The translations under genes were made by a program, and so were the position numbers. This document shows, one piece after another, positions 44,191 through 52,844 of a stretch of 64,000 nucleotides of DNA (the first letter of the stretch is position 1; the number at the start of each line of letters is the position of its first letter). Location of the stretch: assembly GCF_014237455.1 (NCBI RefSeq), contig NZ_JABZFL010000030.1, positions 62,001 to 126,000 of the forward strand, in the 5' to 3' direction. This DNA is from Desulfobacula sp. (GTDB lineage: Bacteria > Desulfobacterota > Desulfobacteria > Desulfobacterales > Desulfobacteraceae). The notes under the pieces were generated by a model. That model had not been told where the DNA came from. It did not search any database and was given only the letters and a program-made list of their open reading frames with translations.

Positions 44191-45341
44191 TGAAAATTGT
44201 AATCTATTGTCAGCATGTTTTGGGGGTAGGACATTTTTTCAGGACACTGGAAATTGCCAGGGCCATGAATTCCTGTCAGGTGATTCTTGTCACCGGCGGT
44301 GGAAATATTGATGTGATATTTCCCAGGCATATAAGGCATGTCAGCCTTCCCGGACTCATGATGGATAGCAGTTTTAACGGTCTTTACAGTGTAAATCCAC
44401 AAAAAGAACTGGAGGATGTCAAGCTTGCACGTCAAAAACTGCTATTGGATTTAATAAAAAAAGAACAGCCGGATTTTTTTTTCATAGAACTTTATCCCTT
44501 TGGTAGAAGAGCGTTCAGGTTTGAACTTATCCCTGTGCTTGACTTTATTGTTCAGAATCCTCAGATGAAATGTAAAGTGATTTGCAGTTTGAGAGATATC
44601 CTGGTTGAAAAAAAAGATACAGCCAAGTATGAAAGGCGTGTGATAGATACCTTAAACCAATATTTTGATGCTGTCCTTGTCCATTCTGATCCAAAATTGA
44701 TACGGCTTGATTCAACTTTTTCAAGGTTGGAGAAAATTAATATTCCTATTGTCTATACCGGATTTGTCACACCTGTTCCGGACCTGGAAAAAGCCCAAGC
44801 CTTCAGACAGAATGCAGGATTGAATAAGAACGGAACTCTCATCATTGCAAGCGCAGGCGGCGGGAATGTTGGGGCACCACTGCTAAAAGCAGTCATCCAA
44901 GCATATCAGCAATTGTCTGAAAATGAAAATATCATGCTAAACGTGTATACAGGGCCATACATGGCTGAGGAAGATAAGGTGGAACTCCATTCTTTTTCCG
45001 GCAGCAGGATTAAAATTGAGGAATTTACCAATGATTTTGTTTCCCTTTTGAGTGCGGCAGATCTTTGTGTCAGTATGGCAGGATACAATACCTGTATGAA
45101 TATTATTGCTGCCAATGTATCAGCAGTTGTCTGGCCCTTTGATCAGAACAGGGAACAACGTATCCGGGCTGAAAAAATAGCACAATTTGTCCCCATGACG
45201 ATTCTGGAGGACAAGGATTTGATGATTCCCGCATTCACTTCAATTTTAGAAAATTGTCTTGGAATGCAGAAGAAAAATTTAAAAAGCGGGCTGAATATTC
45301 AGGGCGCCTTTAATACTGCAAAATGGATAGGGGGTATATAA
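44190..45341 (+). CDS. MurG-like glycosyltransferase (copy 2)
   Basis: A 383-residue GT-B protein with CQHVLGVGHFFRTLEIARAM at the start and AADLCVSMAGYNTCMNIIAA in the C-terminal half, mirroring the protein at 39987. Both have the glycine-histidine-x-x-R motif near residue 15 and the same 'GYNT' site. A gene duplication with divergence is likely. It is coupled by a 1-base overlap to the phosphatase gene. Confidence 0.8.
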   Translation: MKIVIYCQHVLGVGHFFRTLEIARAMNSCQVILVTGGGNIDVIFPRHIRHVSLPGLMMDSSFNGLYSVNPQKELEDVKLARQKLLLDLIKKEQPDFFFIELYPFGRRAFRFELIPVLDFIVQNPQMKCKVICSLRDILVEKKDTAKYERRVIDTLNQYFDAVLVHSDPKLIRLDSTFSRLEKINIPIVYTGFVTPVPDLEKAQAFRQNAGLNKNGTLIIASAGGGNVGAPLLKAVIQAYQQLSENENIMLNVYTGPYMAEEDKVELHSFSGSRIKIEEFTNDFVSLLSAADLCVSMAGYNTCMNIIAANVSAVVWPFDQNREQRIRAEKIAQFVPMTILEDKDLMIPAFTSILENCLGMQKKNLKSGLNIQGAFNTAKWIGGI

Positions 45342-45345
45342 AAAG

Positions 45346-46125
45346 GTGATATCAAGCATTTACCAATCATCAAACACAGTTTTAACGCCCAGGGTCAAAC
45401 AGTCCTTTGCAGCTTGTATTGAAGACGGGTTGGCCTTAAATGATAGCCCGAAGTTTTTTTTCAGAGCAGATGATATCGGGGCACCGTCAAAGAATTATTC
45501 GAGGATGACGGCACTTTTTTTGACATATGAAATCCCTCTTTGCCTGGCGGTGGTTCCCACCTGGCTGACCAGGAAACGATGGGAAGCCATGGATGATTTT
45601 GTCAAAAAAGGACAAGATCTTTTTTGCTGGCACATGCATGGATACAGGCATATGAATTATGAAGTTCAGGGGAAAAATCAGGAGTTTGGTTCTATCAGAT
45701 CCACAACAGCGGTTCTAAACGACATTTCAAGGGGGCGCGAGAGACTTCAATCCATTTTGGGGGAAAAGTTCACACCAATTTTCACACCACCATGGAATCG
45801 CTGTAGTATAGAAACAATGCAGGTGTTGAAAGAAATTGGATTCAAGGGGATTTCAAGAAGTTATGGCAGTATGCCGAATCCCCCTGACGGCCTTGAAGAG
45901 TTTCCAGTTCATGTGGATCTGCATACCAGAAAAGAGAAAATCTCCGAACAAGGATGGCAACAGCTTTTCAAAGAAATTACCAAAGGAATGCAATTTTCGG
46001 CTTGTGGTATTATGATCCATCACATGCGGATGAATGAGCAGGCATTTATTTTTTTTGAATACCTGCTTGAACGTCTTGCCGTTCATAAACAAATACAGAT
46101 CATTACCTTTAACGATTTAATATAA
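45346..46125 (+). CDS. Polysaccharide deacetylase-like protein (NodB/DUF2334-like)
   Basis: A 259-residue protein starting at a GTG. The metal site of NodB-type deacetylases is recognisable: an Asp pair in FFRADDIGAPS, then the HMHGYRHMNYE region with the H-x-x-x-H pattern, and TPPWNRCS as the third motif. There is no signal peptide, so it may deacetylate a sugar intermediate in the cytoplasm. It is the last gene of the glycan run and follows the glycosyltransferase by 4 bases. Confidence 0.75.
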   Translation: MISSIYQSSNTVLTPRVKQSFAACIEDGLALNDSPKFFFRADDIGAPSKNYSRMTALFLTYEIPLCLAVVPTWLTRKRWEAMDDFVKKGQDLFCWHMHGYRHMNYEVQGKNQEFGSIRSTTAVLNDISRGRERLQSILGEKFTPIFTPPWNRCSIETMQVLKEIGFKGISRSYGSMPNPPDGLEEFPVHVDLHTRKEKISEQGWQQLFKEITKGMQFSACGIMIHHMRMNEQAFIFFEYLLERLAVHKQIQIITFNDLI

Positions 46126-46168
46126 AAAAATTAGTTAGGCAGATATTCCCTTGAAAGGGAGCTTCTTA

Positions 46169-46196
46169 TTGACAGAATAAATAGTTGCGCTATAGT
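46169..46196 (+). promoter_or_regulatory. Promoter before the acidic protein/argS genes
   Basis: TTGACA, 16 bases and TATAGT lie 41-68 bases before the start at 46237. Matches are 6 of 6 and 5 of 6. A small inverted repeat, TCCCTTGAAAGGGA (46147-46160), lies just upstream of the -35 and could be an operator or a weak stop for the glycan run. Confidence 0.6.
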
Positions 46197-46236
46197 TAAA
46201 GGATTTTAAATTAACCGAATCAACAGGAGATAATAA

Positions 46237-46689
46237 ATGAGGCAGAAAATAAGATTTGAGAAAAATATTAAAAGCGGGAAAGTCACAATTTTGGAATTCA
46301 GTGAAGTGGATCCCGGTGTTGTCATACTGCTTCATGAAGAAGAGTATAGTCTTGAAAAGATGGCAAAGGCTTCTGAAGAAGGCTTTCAAGCTTTTTCCAG
46401 ATTATTGAGAAGGCGAAGTTTTTTCCCTGCTTCATACCTTTGTAAGAAGCTGTTTGAGAATACCATGGAATTTTTTAAAAATAAGGCAGAAAAAAAGGTT
46501 GTCATTGAATATGATGATGTAGAAGCTTTTCCTAAAGAGGAAGAATTCCAGCTGGATGATGAAGATGTAGAGATTGATAAAATACTGGAGGAAGATGGGA
46601 CCACTGATGAAGATGAGATTAAGGAAATAGATTCCAAAGACGACACACCTAAGTTTACCCCTGAAGATACTTCTGAACATGAAAATTAG
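46237..46689 (+). CDS. Small acidic protein of unknown function
   Basis: A 150-residue soluble protein. Residues 1-95 form a basic/hydrophobic domain ([41 protein letters not shown]); the last 55 residues are strongly acidic and look disordered ([20 protein letters not shown]). The family is not recognised. It has its own promoter and lies 5 bases before argS. An acidic tail can mediate binding to basic proteins or the ribosome, but that is only a guess. Confidence 0.65.
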   Translation: MRQKIRFEKNIKSGKVTILEFSEVDPGVVILLHEEEYSLEKMAKASEEGFQAFSRLLRRRSFFPASYLCKKLFENTMEFFKNKAEKKVVIEYDDVEAFPKEEEFQLDDEDVEIDKILEEDGTTDEDEIKEIDSKDDTPKFTPEDTSEHEN

Positions 46690-46694
46690 AGTTG

Positions 46695-48389
46695 ATGATG
46701 AAGCATACCATTAAAAGAATTGTTCTTGATGCTGCTCAAAAAGCCTATGAAAATGGTGCGTTGCTGTCAGATCAGGTCCCTGAAATGGAGATAGAAGAAC
46801 CCCGGCATCAATCCCATGGAGATTTTTCTACAAATTTTGCAATGATTTCAGCCGCCATTCAAAAAATGCCGCCAAGGAAAATTGCTGAAAGTCTGATATC
46901 ATCAATTGAGACCTTGGCTGAAACCTCTGGTGAAATCGGAAGTTTGATTGAAAAGGTTGAGATAGCCGGTCCTGGATTTATCAACTTTTTTCTTTCAAAT
47001 AAAGCATGGTATCCAGTGCTTGATCGGATTCTTGAGCAAGATAAAAGATATGGCGCCTCTGATATGGGGAAGAATGAAAAAGTGCAGGTGGAATTTGTCA
47101 GTGCCAATCCTACAGGACCTTTGCATGTAGGGCATGGAAGGGGTGCCGCTGTAGGAGATTCTGTGGGTAACATTCTTTCTTTTGCCGGGTTTGATGTTCA
47201 AAAAGAGTTTTATATTAATGATTCGGGTCGTCAGATAAGAACCCTTGGTACCTCTGTCTGGATAAGACTGCTGCAAAAGGCAGGGAAAGAAATCAAGTTC
47301 CCTGAGGACTGTTATCAAGGCGATTATATCATGGATCTGGCCAGCGAGATTCATGAAAAAGAGGGTGACAGGTTTTTTCAAAAAGATGAGGACGAAGCCA
47401 TTGCCCATTGTGCAAAATTTGCAGCAAAGAAAATTCTTAAAGGTATAAAAGAAGATCTGTCAGATTTTGGCGTTACGTTTGATCAATGGTTCAGTGAGCA
47501 AAGCCTGTATGATGCAGGAAGGGTTCAAAAAGCCATTGATGATTTTAAATCAAAAGATCTGATTTATGAAAAAGATGGCGCACTCTGGTTCAGGTCACAG
47601 GATTTTGGTGACGAGAAAAACAGGGTGGTTGTCAGAAATAATGGTCTGACAACATATTTTGCCTCAGATATTGCCTATCATATGGAGAAATATGAACGCG
47701 GATTTGACAGGGTCATTGATGTCTGGGGAGCAGATCACCACGGCTATATTAAAAGAATTGACGCATCTGTTGTTGCCTCGGGCCGGAAAAGTGAACATTT
47801 TGAAGTCATATTGGTCCAATTGGTTAACCTGCTTCGCCGGGGCAAGCCTTTTCAGATGTCCAAAAGGGCGGGTGATTTCGTCACCTTAAAAAATATTGTT
47901 GATGAAGTCGGCAAAGATGCTGCAAGATTTATGTTTTTAAGCCGCAGTTATGATTCCGGCCTTGATTTTGATCTGGAACTTGCCAAACAGAAAAATTCCA
48001 ACAACCCCGTCTATTACGTCCAATATGTTCATGCAAGAATAACCGGTATCCTTTTAAAGGCAAAACAGGAAAATATTATTCAAGACATTGATTTTAATAA
48101 GGGTAAAAATCTTTATTTACTCAATGCAGCGGAAGAAACTAATCTTATAAAAATATTGGATGCGTTTAAAGAGAATGTGGAAAAGAGCGCTCAAACATTG
48201 CATCCTCATGTGATTTTTACATATCTGATGAGTCTTGCATCTGCATTCCATAGCTATTATAATAAACACAAGGTCATTACAGATGACAAAGAATTAACGC
48301 TGGCCCGGTTAAGCCTTGTTCTGGGAGTGAAAAAAGTCATTCGAAACGCCTTGACGCTTCTTGGGGTGACAGCACCTGAAAGAATGTAA
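46695..48389 (+). CDS. argS: Arginyl-tRNA synthetase
   Basis: A class I synthetase of 564 residues with the HIGH-equivalent in [18 protein letters not shown] and the KMSKS-equivalent region in [13 protein letters not shown], as usual for ArgS. The C-terminal anticodon-binding domain (DALM) ends in [12 protein letters not shown] and [13 protein letters not shown]. The ORF track begins at TTG 46692; the ATG at 46695 (or 46698) is more likely. It charges tRNA-Arg in the cytoplasm. Confidence 0.95.
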   Translation: MMKHTIKRIVLDAAQKAYENGALLSDQVPEMEIEEPRHQSHGDFSTNFAMISAAIQKMPPRKIAESLISSIETLAETSGEIGSLIEKVEIAGPGFINFFLSNKAWYPVLDRILEQDKRYGASDMGKNEKVQVEFVSANPTGPLHVGHGRGAAVGDSVGNILSFAGFDVQKEFYINDSGRQIRTLGTSVWIRLLQKAGKEIKFPEDCYQGDYIMDLASEIHEKEGDRFFQKDEDEAIAHCAKFAAKKILKGIKEDLSDFGVTFDQWFSEQSLYDAGRVQKAIDDFKSKDLIYEKDGALWFRSQDFGDEKNRVVVRNNGLTTYFASDIAYHMEKYERGFDRVIDVWGADHHGYIKRIDASVVASGRKSEHFEVILVQLVNLLRRGKPFQMSKRAGDFVTLKNIVDEVGKDAARFMFLSRSYDSGLDFDLELAKQKNSNNPVYYVQYVHARITGILLKAKQENIIQDIDFNKGKNLYLLNAAEETNLIKILDAFKENVEKSAQTLHPHVIFTYLMSLASAFHSYYNKHKVITDDKELTLARLSLVLGVKKVIRNALTLLGVTAPERM

Positions 48390-48391
48390 AA

Positions 48392-49060
48392 ATGATACCC
48401 TTTAAGGGGATTTTAAAATATTCAATTTACATATTTATTGCCGGCTGGATGTTTTTACTGGGCATCATGGTGGGGCGGGGATCTTCTCCTGTGAATTTTG
48501 ATACACAGAAATTTCAAAAAAGACTTGAAACCATTGCCAGTGAATTTGGAGAAAAAAAAGGGATTCAAAAGAAAATTGATTTAAAATTTTACGATGTCCT
48601 TGATCATCCTGTACCTGAAGAAAGTGTGCCTTCCCAAAAGAAACCTTTAGAAATTATTCCTAAAAAAGAAATAATTGTTACCCCGGATACGATTCCGCTA
48701 AAGACAAGCAGAAAAAAACAGACGTTTAAACAAGCTGCAAACAAGGTGAAGGCGGATATTAAAATCAGGGAAACATCAAAAACAAGTGAAACTTTAAAAG
48801 CAAAACAAGGGGAATACACGATTCAAATCGCAGCCTATAAAAATTTTAAAGATGCTGTTACGAAAATGGCGACACTTGAAAAAAAAGGATTCTCATCCTA
48901 CAGGGTAAAAGGGCAAAAAGAGGGTGTGACCTGGTACAGGATCAGAACCGGTTCCTTTGCAACCCGGGATGAGGCAAAAAAATTTAAAGAGAAGTTGGAT
49001 AAAGCCGGAATAAACTCAATGATTATTAAAAGGGATAAAAATGAAGATATCAACAGATGA
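48392..49060 (+). CDS. SPOR-domain membrane protein
   Basis: A 222-residue protein: a single membrane helix near the N-terminus (YIFIAGWMFLLGIMVG), a long charged, Lys-rich stretch, and a C-terminal SPOR domain (YTIQIAAYKNFKDAVTKM, then VTWYRIRTGSFATRDEAKKF). SPOR domains bind denuded septal peptidoglycan, so a role in cell division or envelope is likely. It is 2 bases after argS and overlaps gatC by 20 bases. Confidence 0.88.
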   Translation: MIPFKGILKYSIYIFIAGWMFLLGIMVGRGSSPVNFDTQKFQKRLETIASEFGEKKGIQKKIDLKFYDVLDHPVPEESVPSQKKPLEIIPKKEIIVTPDTIPLKTSRKKQTFKQAANKVKADIKIRETSKTSETLKAKQGEYTIQIAAYKNFKDAVTKMATLEKKGFSSYRVKGQKEGVTWYRIRTGSFATRDEAKKFKEKLDKAGINSMIIKRDKNEDINR

Positions 49061-49328
49061 AGTCACAAAGATTGCCCATCTTGCCCGGCTGGAGATTGGT
49101 GCGTCGCAAAAAGAGAAAATGGCAGAGCAGCTGAGCCATATCCTGCAATATATTGATAAATTAAAAGATGTTGATGTTGAGGGTGTCAAGCTTTTTTCAG
49201 ACGCTGCTTTTATGAATAATGTATTGAGAGAGGATGAATTGAAGGTATCACCCGGCCCGAATGTGACACTTGCCAATGCGCCACAGAGAGATGAAGATTT
49301 TTATATTGTTCCAAGAATTGTGAAATAA
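49041..49328 (+). CDS. gatC: Aspartyl/glutamyl-tRNA amidotransferase subunit C
   Basis: A 95-residue GatC: IAHLARLEIG at the start, then LSHILQYIDKLKDVDVEG and a final DFYIVPRIVK. It stabilises the GatAB heterodimer that makes Gln-tRNA or Asn-tRNA by transamidation. It lies 12 bases before gatA; gatB is about 8 kb away on the other strand. Confidence 0.95.
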   Translation: MKISTDEVTKIAHLARLEIGASQKEKMAEQLSHILQYIDKLKDVDVEGVKLFSDAAFMNNVLREDELKVSPGPNVTLANAPQRDEDFYIVPRIVK

Positions 49329-49340
49329 GGATAATATTAA

Positions 49341-50813
49341 ATGGAATTTTGTGAACTTACCATAGCCGGCGCCCAGAAATTACTTTCTGAGCAACAAATT
49401 TCTTCTTTTGAGCTGACAACTGCATTACTTGAGAGGATTGAAAAATATGATGCTAAAATCGGTGCTTTTATAACGATTAACAAAGATCTGGCCCTAAAAC
49501 AGGCGAAAAAGGCGGACCAGGATATTGCCGATAATAACATATCAGCCTTGACCGGTGTGCCCATTGCCTTAAAAGATCTCTTTTGTACCAGAGGAATGAA
49601 AACTACCTGTGGCTCAAAGATTCTCGATAATTTTATACCCCAATACGATGGAACCGTTGTTTCAAAGCTAAAGGACAATGGTGCTGTCATTATTGGCAAA
49701 ACTAATATGGATGAGTTTGCCATGGGCTCTTCCACTGAAAATTCTGCTTATAAAATTACAGCAAATCCCTGGAACAAAGAATATGTGCCCGGGGGTTCCA
49801 GCGGGGGATCTGCTGCTGCTGTGGCAGCACAGTTCTGCTGTGCTGCCCTTGGAACAGATACGGGGGGCTCCATTCGTCAGCCGGCGTCCCATTGCGGGGT
49901 TGTGGGGCTTAAACCCACCTATGGCAGGGTATCCAGGTTCGGCCTGGTGTCATATGGATCTTCTCTTGATCAGATTGGACCGATCACAAAAGATGTCAGG
50001 GATGCTGCACTATTACTGAACATCATATCGGGAAACGATAAAATGGATTCAACCAGTGCAAGGGTTGATGTACCTGATTTTACCCGCGCTTTTGATCAGT
50101 TTGAAAAGGGCTCTTTAAAAGGAATGACAGCAGGGATTCCAAAAGAATACATGTCAGTTGACGGAATTGATCCTGACGTTGAAAAAGTGTTTAAACAGGC
50201 AAAAAAGATTCTTGAGGATCTGGGTGTTCAGATAAAAGAAGTTTCTCTGCCGCACACGGATTATGTGGTAGCCGCCTATTATATTATCGCCCCCTGTGAA
50301 GCCAGTTCCAATCTTGCCAGATTTGATGGCGTGAGATACGGTTTCAGGGATCAAACATCTGATGATCTTATGGATATGTACAAAAAAACCAAATCAAAAG
50401 GGTTTGGCCCGGAAGTCCAGAGAAGAATTCTTATTGGAACCTATGCGCTCTCAGCCGGCTATTATGATGCCTATTATGGACGGGCATCACAGGTTCGAAC
50501 ACTGATCATGGAGGATTTTTCAAACGCCTTTAAAACCTGCGATTTCATCCTGTCTCCTGTGGCGCCGGCCCCGGCGTTTAAAATTGGTGAGAACATTGAT
50601 GATCCCTTAACCATGTATTTAACAGATATTTTCACACTTTCCGCCAATATGGCCGGTGTTCCCGGGATATCGGTTCCTGCGGGATATTCTTCAAAAGGGC
50701 TTCCCATTGGGATTCAGATGATGGCAAACCGGTTTGATGAAATGGCTCTTTTAAGGGCAGGGTATGGGTTTGAAAAAAGCATCCGGCTGGATAAAAAGTT
50801 TCCAGATCTTTAA
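49341..50813 (+). CDS. gatA: Aspartyl/glutamyl-tRNA amidotransferase subunit A
   Basis: A 490-residue amidase-signature protein. The catalytic Lys is in IALKDLFCTRG, and the two Ser in PGGSSGGSAAAVAAQ and GTDTGGSIRQPAS; all three are present. It hydrolyses glutamine and channels ammonia to GatB. Length is typical. The downstream 64-residue gene starts 18 bases later. Confidence 0.97.
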   Translation: MEFCELTIAGAQKLLSEQQISSFELTTALLERIEKYDAKIGAFITINKDLALKQAKKADQDIADNNISALTGVPIALKDLFCTRGMKTTCGSKILDNFIPQYDGTVVSKLKDNGAVIIGKTNMDEFAMGSSTENSAYKITANPWNKEYVPGGSSGGSAAAVAAQFCCAALGTDTGGSIRQPASHCGVVGLKPTYGRVSRFGLVSYGSSLDQIGPITKDVRDAALLLNIISGNDKMDSTSARVDVPDFTRAFDQFEKGSLKGMTAGIPKEYMSVDGIDPDVEKVFKQAKKILEDLGVQIKEVSLPHTDYVVAAYYIIAPCEASSNLARFDGVRYGFRDQTSDDLMDMYKKTKSKGFGPEVQRRILIGTYALSAGYYDAYYGRASQVRTLIMEDFSNAFKTCDFILSPVAPAPAFKIGENIDDPLTMYLTDIFTLSANMAGVPGISVPAGYSSKGLPIGIQMMANRFDEMALLRAGYGFEKSIRLDKKFPDL

Positions 50814-50831
50814 ATATAAAGGAGATGAGAT

Positions 50832-51026
50832 ATGTCAACTGTACAACCCCAGGGTGATCAATTAAAAAAGGCGGTTAAATGGATATCAGAGAAGAGAAAG
50901 GAAAATCCTGATATAAATCTTCCCAAACTGGTGGATGATGCTGGTTTCCAATTTGATTTAAGCCCGAAAGATTCTGAGTTTCTATTAAGGTTTGTAAAAA
51001 ATGACGACGATCAGAATCCTGCCTGA
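50832..51026 (+). CDS. Small protein of unknown function before mutL
   Basis: A 64-residue soluble protein with an N-terminal helix (LKKAVKWISEKRKENPDI) and a short DLSPKDSEFLLRFV helix. A good AAAGGAG box precedes it. Its last 26 bases overlap the start of mutL, which suggests coupled translation. The general layout is common in small conserved proteins of deltaproteobacteria, but I do not recognise the family. Confidence 0.7.
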   Translation: MSTVQPQGDQLKKAVKWISEKRKENPDINLPKLVDDAGFQFDLSPKDSEFLLRFVKNDDDQNPA

Positions 51027-52794
51027 AATCCTTTCCAATCAGATTGCAGCAGGTGAAGTGGTACAAAGACCATCCTCCGTGGTTAAAGAGCTGGTTGAAA
51101 ACGCTATTGATGCCGGATCTACCCGTATTACCATTGAGGCAGTAAGAGGCGGAAAATCATTCATACGGGTTTCTGATAACGGCATCGGTCTCTCAAGAGA
51201 TGATGCGCTCTTATCCATAGAGAGATATGCCACAAGCAAGATATTTACTAAAAACGACCTTTTTTCCATCTCAACCATGGGATTCAGGGGAGAGGCCCTT
51301 CCTTCCATTGCATCGGTTTCAAAATTCAGTCTTGTGACCCGGACAAAAGAGTCTGATATCGGAACAAAAATTGATATCATCGGAGGGAAAGTACGGGATG
51401 TTTCTGATGCCGGAGCGCCGGTGGGAACCATGGTGGAAGTGAAAAATCTCTTTTTCAACACACCGGCCAGGAAAAAATTTTTAAAATCCGACAACACGGA
51501 AACAAGCCATATTGCCGATGTCATATACGGCATGGCTCTTGGCAATTCTCATATCCAGTTCAGGCTGTTTTTAAATAATAAGCTGCAGAAAAGTTTTTCA
51601 TTATCGGATGATTTGTTCCAAAGATCGGTTGGCATTCTTGGAAGGGATGTTGCCGACAAATTGTATAAATTTGAGTTTTCAGACGCGTTTATCACTATTC
51701 ACGGGTATTGTTCCAACCCGTTGGTCACAAGAAGCACTTCGTCAAAGATTTTTTTGTTTGTGAACAAAAGGCTTGTGTATGACCGGGGACTTATCTCGGC
51801 GATTTTCCAGGGATATAGAGGCAGGATCATGAAGGGAAAATTTCCTCTGGGAGTTTTTTTTATTGATATTGGGTTTGACCAGGTGGATGTTAATGTTCAT
51901 CCGTCTAAAAGAGAGATCAAATTTTTTAACGGCCGGCGGGTATATCGGGCTGTGTCAGAAACAATTGGAACTGCATTATTCCGCGAGCAGCAGAACATGG
52001 CGGCGTATTCAAAAATACAGATCGGTTCTGATGTGATTCAGAAAAAAATGATTGAAAAATTTAATTTTTTTGATGAAGCCTTTAAACCGGACCAAATGGA
52101 TAAGGTTGAACAATCTTCCATGGACTGGCCGATGGCTTCGGGTGAAAATGAAAAAAACTTTGTTGACAGACAGGCAGTGCAGCAAAAAGCTTTGCAGCCG
52201 CACCAATATGCCTCTGGCCAGATTAAAATTATCGGCCAGATCCTGGGAACCTATATCCTGGCAGAATCCGAAGGCGGGTTGATATTGATAGATCAGCATG
52301 CCGCCCATGAAAGGATTGTCTATGAAAACCTGAAACAAAGGTATCAGTCGCTTAAGGTTCAAACCCAGAACCTGGCCGTGCCGGAAACCCTTGAATTAAA
52401 TTTTAAGGAGGCAGATCTTCTGTCCAAAATTCTGGATGATTTAAAAGCGATGGGCATGATCATTGAACCCTTTGGAGACACCACCTTTATTGTAAAAGCG
52501 GTACCGGCCATCATTGATGAAAAAGAGATCAAGCCGATACTTTTTGAAATCCTTGAAACAGCCCTGGTTAAAAAACATGGATTTTCGAAACAGGACTGGC
52601 TTGAAAACTGTCTGATTTTGATGGCCTGTCATGGGGCCATCCGTGCAAACCTGAATCTTGGCCAGATTGAAATGGAAAAATTGCTCGCTGACCTTGAACA
52701 ATGTGAAAACCCCCGTCACTGTCCCCATGGCCGCCCTATCATGGTCTTTTGGACCAAAAATCAAATAGAAAAGCTGTTTAAAAGACTTGTGTGA
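51001..52794 (+). CDS. mutL: DNA mismatch repair protein MutL
   Basis: A 597-residue protein. The GHKL ATPase domain has VENAIDAGS, DNGIGL and GFRGEAL. The C-terminal dimerisation domain carries the endonuclease motif DQHA-x2-E-x4-E (DQHAAHERIVYE) and a later CPHGRP metal-site motif, so this MutL is expected to nick DNA, unlike the E. coli protein. No mutS is in the window. The start is inside the previous small gene. Confidence 0.97.
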   Translation: MTTIRILPEILSNQIAAGEVVQRPSSVVKELVENAIDAGSTRITIEAVRGGKSFIRVSDNGIGLSRDDALLSIERYATSKIFTKNDLFSISTMGFRGEALPSIASVSKFSLVTRTKESDIGTKIDIIGGKVRDVSDAGAPVGTMVEVKNLFFNTPARKKFLKSDNTETSHIADVIYGMALGNSHIQFRLFLNNKLQKSFSLSDDLFQRSVGILGRDVADKLYKFEFSDAFITIHGYCSNPLVTRSTSSKIFLFVNKRLVYDRGLISAIFQGYRGRIMKGKFPLGVFFIDIGFDQVDVNVHPSKREIKFFNGRRVYRAVSETIGTALFREQQNMAAYSKIQIGSDVIQKKMIEKFNFFDEAFKPDQMDKVEQSSMDWPMASGENEKNFVDRQAVQQKALQPHQYASGQIKIIGQILGTYILAESEGGLILIDQHAAHERIVYENLKQRYQSLKVQTQNLAVPETLELNFKEADLLSKILDDLKAMGMIIEPFGDTTFIVKAVPAIIDEKEIKPILFEILETALVKKHGFSKQDWLENCLILMACHGAIRANLNLGQIEMEKLLADLEQCENPRHCPHGRPIMVFWTKNQIEKLFKRLV

Positions 52795-52844
52795 GTAACT
52801 GGGATGGGGTATAAATAAAAATTTATATTACAAGGAGTTTGATT

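Noticed and set aside
46147-46160. TCCCTTGAAAGGGA inverted repeat
   Set aside because: Short and imperfect as a terminator; mentioned only as a possible operator next to the promoter.
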